Source: Planctomycetia bacterium (lineage in GTDB: Bacteria > Planctomycetota > Phycisphaerae > Phycisphaerales > SM1A02). Taken from it: a stretch of 64,000 bases of DNA. Every line of letters starts with the position of its first letter. The stretch's first letter is position 1. Below the pieces are notes generated by a model. The model worked only from the letters and a program-made list of their open reading frames with translations. It had not been told where the DNA came from and did no database searches. The position numbers and the translations under genes were made by a program. Positions 45,614 through 54,865 of this stretch are shown here, in pieces. The DNA lies in the NCBI GenBank assembly GCA_005790605.1, contig SXUI01000070.1:44086-108085 (forward strand), read 5' to 3'.

Positions 45614-46674
45614 TTGCTTTCACCTTCTTGGGCCAGCCAAGGCATGAGTGCGCGCACGCGAGCACTCGCGTCTTCGATCGGATGTGCCTCGGCAGCATTG
45701 CGCCACGCGGTGAACTCGGGGTGCCCAGCATCGTGATCACGCATGAAGCGGGCAGCAAACGCGCCTGAACGCACATCGCCGAGAAGGGCATGGAGCTTGT
45801 TCTTGAGATCCTCATTGAGGATGGAATTCGCAGCAACAAATGCGCCAAACTCTGCGGTGTCCGAGATCGCGCGCCGCATGCCGCTGGGTCCTCGCGCATA
45901 CAGCAAGTCAGCGACTTGCTTGAGTTCATGGCAGCACTCGATGTACGCGACTTCCGGTGGATATCCCGCGGCAACTGCTATCTCAAACGCGACTTCCACA
46001 AGTCCGAGCATCCCGCCGCAGAGCACAGCTTGCTCTCCAAACAGATCGCTCTCGGCTTCAGCCGCGAAACTGGTTTCAAGCAGCCCGCTGCGCGTACAAC
46101 CGATTCCAGCGCCCCAAGCGGTCGCGAACGCGCGTGCGGTTTGTGCCTTGTTTTCGCGATGCACGGCGAGGAGGGCAGGGATGCCTTGCCCCGCAACGAA
46201 ACGCGCACGCACCGTCGCGCCCGGACCCTTGGGCGCGAGTAACACGACGCCAAGATCGAGTGCGTCGGGCGGTTGAATGAAGCCGAAACGAATCGCGAAG
46301 CCGTGGACAAAGCCAACCACAGTTCCGCTCCGGAGAGACGGCTCGATCCAGCGCGCCCAAGCGGTTGGCTGCGCTTGGTCGGGAATGGCGACGATCACAA
46401 GATCAGCTTGTGCGCTGGCTTGAGCAAAGTCCATCGCAGTGAACCCGTCACTTCGCGCGCGTTCGCCTGCCACCCCGCCGTGTGCGCGCGGTCGGCCTCC
46501 GACGATCACTTCGAGGCCAGAATCCCGAAGATTCAAGGCATGCGCGCGACCTTGGTTGCCGTAGCCGAGTACCGCGATGCGTTTCCCACGCAGCGGTGCG
46601 ACGAGCGCGTCGAACTGCACCGAGTCTCTTTCGCGAATGAGCTTCGAGGGTTGGTTGTGCGACGCATCAGACAT
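45610..46674 (-). CDS. ilvC: Ketol-acid reductoisomerase
   Basis: 354 residues, class I. It catalyses the second step of valine, leucine and isoleucine synthesis with NADPH and Mg. The dinucleotide-binding loop is VLGYGNQGRAHALNLRDSG. The metal-site blocks are AEAESDLFGEQAVLCGG, YIECCHELKQVADLLY and AISDTAEFGAFV. The start MSDASHNQ at 46674 gives the usual N-terminus. It is translationally coupled to uppP, an unusual partner; ilvB, ilvN and ilvD are not nearby. Confidence 0.92.
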   Translation of the reverse strand: MSDASHNQPSKLIRERDSVQFDALVAPLRGKRIAVLGYGNQGRAHALNLRDSGLEVIVGGRPRAHGGVAGERARSDGFTAMDFAQASAQADLVIVAIPDQAQPTAWARWIEPSLRSGTVVGFVHGFAIRFGFIQPPDALDLGVVLLAPKGPGATVRARFVAGQGIPALLAVHRENKAQTARAFATAWGAGIGCTRSGLLETSFAAEAESDLFGEQAVLCGGMLGLVEVAFEIAVAAGYPPEVAYIECCHELKQVADLLYARGPSGMRRAISDTAEFGAFVAANSILNEDLKNKLHALLGDVRSGAFAARFMRDHDAGHPEFTAWRNAAEAHPIEDASARVRALMPWLAQEGESK

Positions 46675-46837
46675 GGCGCGAACAATACTGCGTGCATGGG
46701 GGATGCATGGGATTTTGCGCGAGGTGTGTTCCGAGAAATGTTTGGTCCAAATGGTGGAATCACCGATCTTGCCAATAATTCGTGCTAGGTTACGCATGCG
46801 CCGCGTGGAGTAAGCGCGCATCACGAAGGGATTCGAG

Positions 46838-47254
46838 ATGCAAAAAGGCTGGGCCACACAATCTTTACCTCGATTGCGCCGGGAGCGCGAGTGCGAGCGT
46901 CGACAGTGCGCACGGTTTCTTGTTGATCCGTCGTACTCCTCCGTTCGCGTGCGGGAAATCGGTGCGTTTGCGATTCCGCGCGATGGTCATATCTACGATT
47001 TGAGCATGCGAGGCATGCGATTTGAGCTCGATGACGCGTTTGCGTGCGGAACCGAACTCGAGATCGAGATTCGATTGCCAGGTCTTCGGGGCGCACTCTT
47101 GCTTAGGGCGCGCGTCGTTCGCGAAGCGAGTGACGAGTTTGCGTACGGACCTTGCTCGGTCGCTGTGGAGTTCGGTCGCGATGCACGGGGCGCTATCGCT
47201 CGTAAGTCACTGATGCGGTTGTTCGCGCAGCGGTGGCTTCACCTCGCAGCCTAA
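46838..47254 (+). CDS. PilZ-domain protein
   Basis: 138 residues. The c-di-GMP-binding signature is visible as RRQCAR at the start of the domain (RxxxR) and DLSMRGMRFE ((D/N)xSxxG). The rest is beta-rich, ending FGRDARGAIARKSLMRLF. AAGGG lies 10 bases before the ATG. It is probably a stand-alone cyclic-di-GMP sensor; the partner is unknown. It is divergent from ilvC and converges with aroK. Confidence 0.85.
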   Translation: MQKGWATQSLPRLRRERECERRQCARFLVDPSYSSVRVREIGAFAIPRDGHIYDLSMRGMRFELDDAFACGTELEIEIRLPGLRGALLLRARVVREASDEFAYGPCSVAVEFGRDARGAIARKSLMRLFAQRWLHLAA

Positions 47255-47290
47255 TCGGAGCCGGACCGCAGTTTCGCCCTACGGCGTCGC

Positions 47291-47896
47291 TTAAGCCTGT
47301 TTCCATCGACGGTAGGCATCAACGCATGCTTGCGCGACAGTGTCCGGTGCGCTGCATTCATGGATGATGGCATCTGCAAATGCGCGGTAGGTGCCGAGGC
47401 GTTGCGTGGCAACCGCGGCGACTTCGTCCGAAACTGATGCACCCGTCAGGCTGGGTCGATCTCCTGCGCTTTCTTCTAGGCGCGCGCGCATGATCGCCAC
47501 GGGTGGGTCAAGAAGCAGCACGAAAACAGGCGTTCGCGCGCGTAACTGGCGGAGTGTCGCCTGTGCGCGATCTTGCATGAGCGTCCCGCCTCCGAGCGCA
47601 AGGACGAGCCCCGAGGAGGCGAGCGCGTCATTCGTCACTCGTGCGAATGCGTCGCACTCTGCGGTGCGAAACGCGGGCTCGCCAGCCGTCTGAAAGAGTT
47701 CGGAGACTGACTTCACGCCATGCGCGCCTTGCATGGTGAGAGCCGTCTCGTGGTCGAGATCGCTGAAGGGAAGTTTGAGGCGCTCGGCGAGCAGAGGACC
47801 GATCGTGCTTTTCCCGCTCGCGCGCAACCCAGCGATGATCAAGAGCGAAGCAGCCGCACTTCCTTCGTGGGTCGTGCTAGGCGCCTCGCTGGCCAT
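47291..47896 (-). CDS. aroK: Shikimate kinase
   Basis: 201 residues. It phosphorylates shikimate in the aromatic amino acid pathway. P-loop GLRASGKSTIG, then SDLDHETALTMQG (substrate-binding Asp), FRTAECDAF (Arg/Glu), and LALGGGTLMQ. RPSLTG near residue 155 corresponds to the lid arginine region. It is followed on the same strand, upstream, by rpmH. Similar gluconate kinases lack the GGG block, so shikimate is favoured. Confidence 0.88.
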   Translation of the reverse strand: MASEAPSTTHEGSAAASLLIIAGLRASGKSTIGPLLAERLKLPFSDLDHETALTMQGAHGVKSVSELFQTAGEPAFRTAECDAFARVTNDALASSGLVLALGGGTLMQDRAQATLRQLRARTPVFVLLLDPPVAIMRARLEESAGDRPSLTGASVSDEVAAVATQRLGTYRAFADAIIHECSAPDTVAQACVDAYRRWKQA

Positions 47897-47924
47897 ACAT
47901 CTATGTTGCGAAGAGGTTCTCTCG

Positions 47925-48059
47925 TCAGCGCACCGTCAGACGGCGACCCGTGCGGCGCTTGCTGTTGATGATCTTGCGACCCTTGCGGGTGGACATGCGC
48001 GCGCGGAATCCGACGCTGCGGACTTTCTTGATACGACTGATTCGGTGCGGGTAATGCAT
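47925..48059 (-). CDS. rpmH: 50S ribosomal protein L34
   Basis: 44 residues. The minus strand reads MHYPHRISRIKKVRSVGFRA and continues with MSTRKGRKIINSKRRTGRRL and TVR. The GFRARMSTRKGRK core is the L34 signature. The common MKRTYQPS start is replaced by MHYPHRIS. No clear Shine-Dalgarno sequence is seen. The usual neighbour rnpA is missing; aroK lies 28 bp downstream instead. Confidence 0.95.
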   Translation of the reverse strand: MHYPHRISRIKKVRSVGFRARMSTRKGRKIINSKRRTGRRLTVR

Positions 48060-48365
48060 GGAGAGGCTTTCGAGAGCGGGTCGAGGAGGCTATCCGAAAT
48101 CCACTCCAAAGGCAATGCAGCGTCCGCGATTGCACGGAAATGCCGATTTGGCTCTCGGACGCGAGCGGAAATCGCTGCCAATCGGAGGATGAAGGGGTAG
48201 AGCGCCGATACTCTTGGAGTTCAGGTGATTGATGCAGGTCCTCCACCTGCCGCGGCGTCGCGGCGGTTGGAGCTCCCGCCGCAGTCGCAGCGCGCCAGAC
48301 GCGATGCTGGCTTTTTGGAGGTTTCCCCGCTCCGCGTGCATTCGCATGGAGTGAAGGGAAGACGC
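48060..48365. other. Divergent rpmH/rnc intergenic region with leader hairpins
   Basis: 306 bases with no gene. Two perfect hairpins sit in the likely rnc leader: GCAGGT-CCTCC-ACCTGC (48234-48250) and GCGGCGG / CCGCCGC (48260-48282), 84-130 bp before the rnc ATG. No DnaA boxes or AT-rich tract were seen, so it is not an origin despite rpmH. Confidence 0.55.
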
Positions 48366-49118
48366 ATGGATCCTTCCAACCCGCTCGGCTCCCACGATGC
48401 AGATATCGTCGAGGTCGCGCTCCGTTACCGATTCAAGGATCGCTCCCTCCTTGACCGCGCGCTGATTCATGCGTCCCTCGCGCCAACTCGGCTCGAGAGC
48501 AACGAACGGCTTGAATTCTTCGGCGACGCCGTGCTCGGCATGATCATCTGCGAGCGTCTCTTCTTAGCGTATCCCGATGCGCTCGAAGGCGATCTGACGA
48601 AGCTCAAGTCGAACATCGTTTCCCGTAAGGTCTGCGCGGATGTTGCGAGAGAACTTGGATTCGATCGCGCGATTTCGCTCGGCAAGGGTATGGGATCGCG
48701 CGATCAGTTGCCGCAGTCCTTGCTCGCCGCGGTGTTCGAGTCGGTTGTTGGCGCGCTCTACCTCGATGCGGGCTTAGAAGTCACGCGCGACTTTGTGCTC
48801 TCCGTCATGAATGCGCGCATCGCCCGTGCGCATCAGCAGGGGCATCAGGAGAACTTCAAGAGCGTCCTGCAGCAAACGATGCAGCGAGGAGGAATTCCCA
48901 CGCCGGAGTACGTCATCGTGCATGAGGAAGGTCCGGACCACCTCAAGAGCTTTCACATCTGTGTGATCGTTGGAGGCCGGCAGTTTCCAACCCGAACGGG
49001 CGCGAGCAAGAAAGAGGCAGAACAACTGGCCGCACTCGCAGCGCTTGCAGAGTTGGGGTTTGCCCGAATAGACCCGACAACGGGCGAGGCGGTCTTGACC
49101 GACGAAGCAGTGCGATGA
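48366..49118 (+). CDS. rnc: Ribonuclease III
   Basis: 250 residues. It cleaves double-stranded RNA in rRNA and mRNA processing. The catalytic signature NERLEFFGDAVLGM is followed by LLAAVFESVVGALYLDAG with the second catalytic acid. The C-terminal ~75 residues are a dsRNA-binding domain (FKSVLQQTMQRGG, ending GASKKEAEQLAALAAL). ATG at 48366 is chosen because AAGGGAAG lies 6-13 bases upstream. Two leader hairpins upstream could be self-cleavage sites. Confidence 0.95.
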   Translation: MDPSNPLGSHDADIVEVALRYRFKDRSLLDRALIHASLAPTRLESNERLEFFGDAVLGMIICERLFLAYPDALEGDLTKLKSNIVSRKVCADVARELGFDRAISLGKGMGSRDQLPQSLLAAVFESVVGALYLDAGLEVTRDFVLSVMNARIARAHQQGHQENFKSVLQQTMQRGGIPTPEYVIVHEEGPDHLKSFHICVIVGGRQFPTRTGASKKEAEQLAALAALAELGFARIDPTTGEAVLTDEAVR

Positions 49119-49136
49119 GAGGTCCCGTCGCGGGCG

Positions 49137-49700
49137 CTAACTCAAGAGAAGCCAGCTGACGAGCACTGCATCGGCGGCGATGGCGAGAACGATGGCAATT
49201 GTGATCCACAGCGCGAATGGCTCTCGAGGGGCGCCCTGAGGTCGCGGAATCAGTTCGAGCGTGGAAGATGCGAGTTCGAGGCACTCTCCGCGCCGCGCCC
49301 GATCTTGGACGATCGCGACGATCAAGTTCGCATCAAAGGCCCGAATGCCGAGTTGTTGAGCCAGCGCCATGAGCCCTTCGCGACGATCGTGCGGCAAGAC
49401 CGCACCCGCGAGCACGCGAGCGGTTTCCTTCGCGAGAATCCAACGCGGATCATCACTCCCGAGCACCTTGCGCGCGGGTGCTTCAAAGAACTCCTTCGGC
49501 TCCGGATCCTTGGAGAGGATGGTTTCGGCAGCGGCCACTCGAAGTCGTTGCCGCATGCGATCCGCTTGGGCTCGCGTTGCCGCAACGGAGGGTTCGTCCG
49601 TGAGCCGCACGACACTACGGCGAGCGATATGTATCGCCGCTTCCGTGCTCCGCAGTTGCGGTGTAGACAAGTCTTGAGTTGGACGCTCAAACGGCGGCAT
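49137..49700 (-). CDS. Protein of unknown function with C-terminal membrane anchor
   Basis: 187 residues. Helical and charged for most of its length, with one C-terminal membrane segment (ALWITIAIVLAIAADAVLVSWLLL) ending at the last residue, like a tail-anchored protein. No family was recognised. ATG at 49700, with further in-frame start at 49718. It lies downstream of phoU on the same strand with a 165-bp gap and converges with rnc. Confidence 0.65.
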   Translation of the reverse strand: MPPFERPTQDLSTPQLRSTEAAIHIARRSVVRLTDEPSVAATRAQADRMRQRLRVAAAETILSKDPEPKEFFEAPARKVLGSDDPRWILAKETARVLAGAVLPHDRREGLMALAQQLGIRAFDANLIVAIVQDRARRGECLELASSTLELIPRPQGAPREPFALWITIAIVLAIAADAVLVSWLLLS

Positions 49701-49864
49701 TGAAAAGCGACTTCCCACGCGAGACTGCTCCGATGCAGCCTCCTCGCGAGTCTACGCCGCAATACGCAATTGCCACCCTCAAGTTGCGAAATTTTGAACT
49801 TCGTCGAGACAGGCAACGCACAGAGCGAAAAGTCGGCATAAAGCGCGTCTCGCGACGCGCTCGG

Positions 49865-50521
49865 TTACTCCGCGCCGTGCCGGAGGATCCGCCCATCGAC
49901 CAAGAACACGGTGTCGCCAGCGATCTGGGTGATGACATCCGCCATACGCTCGAAGCGTTGACCGATCGCGAGCAGGTCGATGGCCGCGGCTGTCGCTGCG
50001 ACATCCTGGGTGATCCACTCCCGACTCCAAAGGATCACCTCGCGATTGAGCGCATCGACATAGTTGTCGCTGCGTCGAATCTCAAGGCAGAGCTTGCTGT
50101 CCTCATTGGACAGGGCTACAAGGACATCGCGCAGCATGGTGCGCGTCGCCTCCGCCATATCGAGCAAGGCGTGTGGAAATCGATAGGCCCCAGCTTCCAC
50201 CAGTTTGATCACCCGTTTGCAGGAACCCTTCGCCATGTCCGCGATGCGTTCGAGTTCGTTCGAGATTCGAATGGCCGTGAGAATCAAGCGAAGGTCACTC
50301 GCAACAGGAGAACCGAGCGCGAGGAGGCGCATGCATTCATCTTCAACTTCCGCTTGCATCTGGTCGACTTCGGTATCTGACTCGCGCACTTTGCGCGCGA
50401 GTTCCACATCGCCATCTCGAATGACCTGGACCGCTTGCGTCACGCGAAGCTCAACCGCCGCGCCCATCGCGAGCAGTTTGCGGCGAAGATCGATGACTCG
50501 GGTTTGAAGGTTGACTGCCAT
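49865..50521 (-). CDS. phoU: Phosphate transport system regulator PhoU
   Basis: 218 residues. Two PhoU helical repeats, each with an E/DxxxD metal-binding signature; RISNELERIADMAKG marks the first and IGQRFERMADVITQIAGD the second. PhoU links the Pst transporter to the PhoR kinase and limits Pho activation when phosphate is ample. It ends the pst operon, 43 bp after pstB. Confidence 0.94.
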   Translation of the reverse strand: MAVNLQTRVIDLRRKLLAMGAAVELRVTQAVQVIRDGDVELARKVRESDTEVDQMQAEVEDECMRLLALGSPVASDLRLILTAIRISNELERIADMAKGSCKRVIKLVEAGAYRFPHALLDMAEATRTMLRDVLVALSNEDSKLCLEIRRSDNYVDALNREVILWSREWITQDVAATAAAIDLLAIGQRFERMADVITQIAGDTVFLVDGRILRHGAE

Positions 50522-50563
50522 GTCGGAACTCTCAGTATCGATATGCGGAATGCGTGCTTCGTA

Positions 50564-51415
50564 TCACCCAAATCGGCCAGTCACATAGTCTTCGGTCTGC
50601 CGATTCGCGGGCTTGGTAAAGATCACTTCAGTCTCACCCCACTCAATGAGCTTGCCTTCATAGAAGAACGCAGTGGTGTCTGAGACACGCGCGGCCTGCT
50701 GCAGGTTGTGGGTGACGATCACGATCGTGTAGCGCTCGGCAAGTTGCTCGATAAGTTCTTCAATCGCGAGCGTCGACTTTGGGTCAAGCGCCGAGCATGG
50801 CTCGTCCATGAGTAAGAGCTCAGGACCTGCGGCGATGGCGCGTGCGATGCAGAGGCGTTGCTGTTGACCGCCACTCAGCCCGAGCGCGGAAGCGCGAAGT
50901 CGATCCTTCACTTCATTCCAGAGGGCCGCTTGCCGAAGGCTCTGCTCGACGAGCATGTCGAGGTCACTCTTGGAATAGACGCGGTGCAATCGCGGACCAA
51001 ACGCCACATTGTCATAGATCGACTTTGGAAACGGATTCGGCTTCTGGAACACCATGCCGACTCGCCTGCGGAGATCCACAACATCCATGTCGCGTGCGAG
51101 CACCTCGTCGCCGCGCAACCGCAGCGTTCCCTCGGCGCGCGCCGAAGGAATCGTGTCATTCATACGATTGATCCATCGCAAGAACGTGCTCTTCCCGCAG
51201 CCGGAGGGTCCAATGAATGCAGTGACGCGCTGCGCAGCGATATCAAGTGTGAGATTCGTGAGCGCCTGAAACGAGCCATACCACGCATTGAAGTTCTTCA
51301 CGACGACGGCTGGTGCATGCGCCGCGTGCGCACGCGTTTGGTGGCCGTGCACTGCAAGCGGTGGCAGATCGGCAGGATGCGTGTGCGAACCAGTTGAACT
51401 ATTCGGGCTGGTCAT
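50564..51415 (-). CDS. pstB: Phosphate ABC transporter ATP-binding protein
   Basis: 283 residues. Walker [10 protein letters not shown], signature [14 protein letters not shown] and Walker [17 protein letters not shown] are intact, and the family-typical [16 protein letters not shown] is present. The start MTSPNSST at 51415 gives a His/Pro-rich N-terminal extension of about 40 residues ([19 protein letters not shown]) before the domain. It is 32 bp from pstA and 42 bp from phoU. Confidence 0.95.
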   Translation of the reverse strand: MTSPNSSTGSHTHPADLPPLAVHGHQTRAHAAHAPAVVVKNFNAWYGSFQALTNLTLDIAAQRVTAFIGPSGCGKSTFLRWINRMNDTIPSARAEGTLRLRGDEVLARDMDVVDLRRRVGMVFQKPNPFPKSIYDNVAFGPRLHRVYSKSDLDMLVEQSLRQAALWNEVKDRLRASALGLSGGQQQRLCIARAIAAGPELLLMDEPCSALDPKSTLAIEELIEQLAERYTIVIVTHNLQQAARVSDTTAFFYEGKLIEWGETEVIFTKPANRQTEDYVTGRFG

Positions 51416-51447
51416 CGAGGGCTCGCGTGAGATGGTATTCGACGCCG

Positions 51448-52746
51448 TCACTGGAGGTCTTTCTGCAGTTTTTGTCGAATGAAAACTGCGAGTCCGTTGA
51501 AAATCAACAGGACGACAAGTTGGACGATGATCGCCGCAGCAGCGAGCGCGTGAAAGGACGCTTGTGGTCTGCCGGCCCAGTTGTAGATCTGCAGCGGGAG
51601 CACGGTGAAGTCGCTCATCAAGTTCTCTGGAACGGCGAAGACCAAGAGAAATCCGCCAAGCACCAAGAGCGGCGCGGCTTCGCCGATGGCGCGGCTCATC
51701 GCAAGAATCGCCCCAGTCATGATGCCAGGGATCGCTGCTGGGAGCGTCATTTCTCGCACCATTTGCCAACGCGTACTTCCAAGTGCGAGCGCGCCTTGTC
51801 GGAGTGAACTTGGGACCGCTCGCAACGCCTCCTGACTCGAAATGATCACGACCGGCAGAATCACGAGCATAAGTGTGAGTCCGCCTGCAAGCACGCTTGA
51901 ACCAAATGGAAGCGAGACGCTCCACCATCGACCTTCGCGCGACTGCGTCGTGGACTGACTCGCGGCTGTTGGCGTGACGGTGACGAGGCGTGCGTTGGCA
52001 TCGCTCGTCCGTTCAGTGGCGGACGCGCCTTCAAGTTGAGCAATCGCGCGTTGCCAGTGTTCGGTGCCGTCATCGTCCGTCGAGAGCACTTCGATCGGTG
52101 CGCCGTTAGTGAGCGCGAGGGCTGGCGCCGGGTGCGCGATCCACACGCCCCAGTGGGCGAGAGTGGCTTGAAAGCCAGTTGATTCAACAACGCCATTGCG
52201 CTGAATCTCAGTGACGGGCGCGCGAATCACATCGCCTTCTACTGATTCATACTCGTTGTAATAGGAGTACCCGAGAAGAACCGCAGGATCGCTCGCGGAG
52301 CCGAACCCACCAAACATGCGAGCGAATGCAGTCAGGCCAATGATGCCATACACAATCGATGGCACGCCTGCGAGATTCATGATGTTGAGATTGATGAACG
52401 CGGTGACGCGATTCTTCGGCGCGAACTCCTCGAGGTAGGTCGCGGTGCCAATACCGAGTGGCAACGCGGTGAGGGCGCACAATGCGCAGACCCAAATCGA
52501 ACCCCACAGCGGCCCCTTGATCCCTGATTCGGCAGGTTTGCGTGAGGCGAAGCTGTCGAGGAAACTCCAACTCAGCGTGCTCCAGCCCTCAAGGAAGATC
52601 GACAGCATCAAGCCGCACAGCACCAAGACGGCCAACGAAATGCCGGCAAGGCAGAACCAAAGGAACACGCGGTTAGACAGGACGCGCGATGCGTTCTTGC
52701 GTGGCGTGCCCCGGCCCACGATTTCGGTGAGACTCACCTGGGTCAT
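51448..52746 (-). CDS. pstA: Phosphate ABC transporter permease PstA with a large insertion
   Basis: 432 residues, versus about 296 in E. coli. The membrane core is normal: [13 protein letters not shown] start, [23 protein letters not shown], then [45 protein letters not shown]. Between the conserved GVPSIVYG helix and the next helix, residues about 146-278 form an extra hydrophilic domain. This faces the periplasm if topology is standard. The ATG overlaps the pstC stop as ATGA. Confidence 0.92.
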   Translation of the reverse strand: MTQVSLTEIVGRGTPRKNASRVLSNRVFLWFCLAGISLAVLVLCGLMLSIFLEGWSTLSWSFLDSFASRKPAESGIKGPLWGSIWVCALCALTALPLGIGTATYLEEFAPKNRVTAFINLNIMNLAGVPSIVYGIIGLTAFARMFGGFGSASDPAVLLGYSYYNEYESVEGDVIRAPVTEIQRNGVVESTGFQATLAHWGVWIAHPAPALALTNGAPIEVLSTDDDGTEHWQRAIAQLEGASATERTSDANARLVTVTPTAASQSTTQSREGRWWSVSLPFGSSVLAGGLTLMLVILPVVIISSQEALRAVPSSLRQGALALGSTRWQMVREMTLPAAIPGIMTGAILAMSRAIGEAAPLLVLGGFLLVFAVPENLMSDFTVLPLQIYNWAGRPQASFHALAAAAIIVQLVVLLIFNGLAVFIRQKLQKDLQ

Positions 52747-53660
52747 TCGTACTCCTCGCGAAATCGTTTGAGGATGTATCGACCCAAGAGCGTGAAGCAC
52801 AGCGTGATCACGAAGAGCACTGCAGCGACCGCGTAACTCGATGCATACTCAACGCCATTTGCTGGCGCATCCCCGAGGAAGATCTGCACCATGTACGCCG
52901 TCATCGTTTGCACTTCGGCCCACGGTTCTGCAGTCATTTGCGCGATGCCTCCAGCCGCGAGCGCCACGATCATGGTTTCGCCGATGGCGCGACTCATCGC
53001 GAGGAGGAAACTCGCGACGATGCCGGAGAGCGCCGCAGGAATGACGACTTTGACGCTGACATCAAACTTCGTTCCGCCAAGGGCGTACGCGCCGTCGCGC
53101 AAACTTCGAGGCACGCTTCGGAGCGCGTCTTCAGAGAGCGAGCATACGATCGGCAAAATCATGATCCCAATCGCGAGTCCCGCACTCATCGCGTTGTAGT
53201 TGCCAAACCGCGGTGCGATGGAGTGAAGAAAGGGGGTGATGGTGGTGAGTGCGAAGAACCCGTAGACCACGGTGGGAATACCGGCGAGCACTTCAAGGGC
53301 GGGTTTGAGAATCGCGCGTGTGCGAGGTCGTGCGTACTCACTGAGGAACACGGCGGCGGTCAGTCCGATCGGGAGGGCGAAACATGCTGCGATGACCGTT
53401 ACAAGCATGGTTCCGCAGATAAGCGGCCAGATGCCAAAGTGTTGCTCGCCACCAAGAAGTGGGTTCCATTGCGCCGTCGCGAAGAACTCCCACACGGAGA
53501 CTTCGTCGAAGCCGAAAAAGAGGAACGACTCTCGCGCGAGGACTACGAGAATCGCGAAGGTCACGAAAACGGAGAAGAAGGAAGCGCCGAAAAGTGTCCA
53601 TCGAATCGCACGCTCGCTCCAAAGGCGAACTCGTTTCGAGCGCGCGCGCCCGAAGCTCAT
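52743..53660 (-). CDS. pstC: Phosphate ABC transporter permease PstC
   Basis: About 305 residues. Six membrane segments with the conserved AAVFLSEYARPRTR, AGIPTVVYGFFALTTI and [31 protein letters not shown] blocks (the last is the EAA-type loop). ATG at 53660 is chosen; a GTG 11 codons upstream (53693) is also open, and neither has a strong Shine-Dalgarno. It forms the channel with PstA. A strong hairpin separates it from pstS. Confidence 0.92.
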   Translation of the reverse strand: MSFGRARSKRVRLWSERAIRWTLFGASFFSVFVTFAILVVLARESFLFFGFDEVSVWEFFATAQWNPLLGGEQHFGIWPLICGTMLVTVIAACFALPIGLTAAVFLSEYARPRTRAILKPALEVLAGIPTVVYGFFALTTITPFLHSIAPRFGNYNAMSAGLAIGIMILPIVCSLSEDALRSVPRSLRDGAYALGGTKFDVSVKVVIPAALSGIVASFLLAMSRAIGETMIVALAAGGIAQMTAEPWAEVQTMTAYMVQIFLGDAPANGVEYASSYAVAAVLFVITLCFTLLGRYILKRFREEYE

Positions 53661-53714
53661 AGGATCTCGAAATGGCGTCGAAGCGGTAGACACTGGAGGG
53701 GCTTAGTGTAAACG

Positions 53715-53743
53715 CACGCAGCGACCAGTTCGGTCGCTGTGTG
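53715..53743 (-). terminator. Stable hairpin between pstS and pstC
   Basis: CAGCGACC/GGTCGCTG is a perfect 8-bp stem with a 5-base loop, extended to about 12 bp with one G-U pair. It lies 50 bp after the pstS stop, before pstC. It has no T-tract. A hairpin here could block exonucleases or partly end transcription, so that the binding protein is made in excess over the permease. That role is inference. Confidence 0.5.
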
Positions 53744-53792
53744 GGAGAGCATGCAACAGTGGCTTGTGATGCAGTGGTCGTGCCGATCTTGG

Positions 53793-54794
53793 TTACTTAT
53801 AGATTGCGTCGAGCGCGCCCATGATCGAGTTTCCTTCTGCGTCAGTGAATTGGGTGCCCAACTTTCGCGCATCCCAGTTCGCCTTCACTCGAGCGTAGGT
53901 CGCATCTGGAAACTTCACATAACCAACTTCTTCGGCGTACTTTCCGGCGTTTGCGATGTAGAAGCTCACAAAGGCTGCGATCTCGCTTCGTGCTGCACTC
54001 TTCGCGCTGACATAGATAAAGAGCGGCCGGCTAAACGGCGCGTAGGTTCCCCCTTCGATTGTTTCTTTGGAAGGAAGAACTGCATCACCCTTTGGCGATA
54101 CAACGGAAACTGCGCGAATTGCGTCCTTGTTTTCGAAGTAGTAGGCGCATCCAAAGAAGCCAATCGCACCCTCATCGCCAGAGACGCCTCGGACGAGCAC
54201 ATTGTCATCCTCGGAAACGCTCGCATCAGCGCGCACCTTGCCATCTTTGCCGAGCACGACTTCCCTGAAGTAATCGAAAGTGCCCGAGTCGGTCCCCGGC
54301 ATGTAGACCTTCAATGGGGTGGCCGGCCAATCGCTGCGGACTTCCTTCCAAGTCTTGGGAGCAGTCTCCGCTGCGAAGATGGTCTTCAGTTCTGCAACCG
54401 TGAGTTTGTCCGCGAAGGAGTTCTTTGGGTGGACGACGATGGAGAGACCATCGAACGCGATTGGGACTTCGACAAAGTCGATGCCTAGTTTCGCGCAGGC
54501 GTCCGCCTCGGACTTCTTGATCGGACGAGAAGCGTCGCTGATGTCCGTCTCGCCAGACTGAAATCGCTTGAAGCCACCGCCGGTGCCAGAGATGCCGACG
54601 GTGGGTCGAACGCGCGGCGCGATCTTGCGAAACTCTTCCGCGACCGCTTCCGTGATGGGGTAGACGGTGCTCGAGCCATCAATCTTGATTGCGCCCTTCA
54701 AGTTCTTGGTGGGTGCGTCTTGCGCCGCGGCGGCGAACAGGGAAGTGGAGGCGAGCAGGATGAGTGCGGCTGACAGGCGAAGTGGGTTGAGCAT
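53793..54794 (-). CDS. pstS: Phosphate ABC transporter substrate-binding protein
   Basis: 333 residues. The signal peptide is LSAALILLASTSLFAAAA; there is no lipobox, so it is a soluble periplasmic protein. Phosphate-contact blocks are IDGSSTVYPITEAVAEEF, GTGGGFKRFQSGETDISDASRPI and PGTDSGTFDYF. The start MLNPLRLSAAL at 54794. It lies 71 bp downstream of phoR and upstream of pstC. Confidence 0.95.
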   Translation of the reverse strand: MLNPLRLSAALILLASTSLFAAAAQDAPTKNLKGAIKIDGSSTVYPITEAVAEEFRKIAPRVRPTVGISGTGGGFKRFQSGETDISDASRPIKKSEADACAKLGIDFVEVPIAFDGLSIVVHPKNSFADKLTVAELKTIFAAETAPKTWKEVRSDWPATPLKVYMPGTDSGTFDYFREVVLGKDGKVRADASVSEDDNVLVRGVSGDEGAIGFFGCAYYFENKDAIRAVSVVSPKGDAVLPSKETIEGGTYAPFSRPLFIYVSAKSAARSEIAAFVSFYIANAGKYAEEVGYVKFPDATYARVKANWDARKLGTQFTDAEGNSIMGALDAIYK

Positions 54795-54865
54795 GTTGCG
54801 ATCTCGGCTTGATTGGACTGTGAGTGCGTGTTCGAGCTTGGGCACACACGATGGCGGCCGTTTGT

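Noticed and set aside
48060..48365. Replication origin next to rpmH
   Set aside because: rpmH often lies near oriC, but no DnaA boxes, AT-rich unwinding region, dnaA or rnpA is present.
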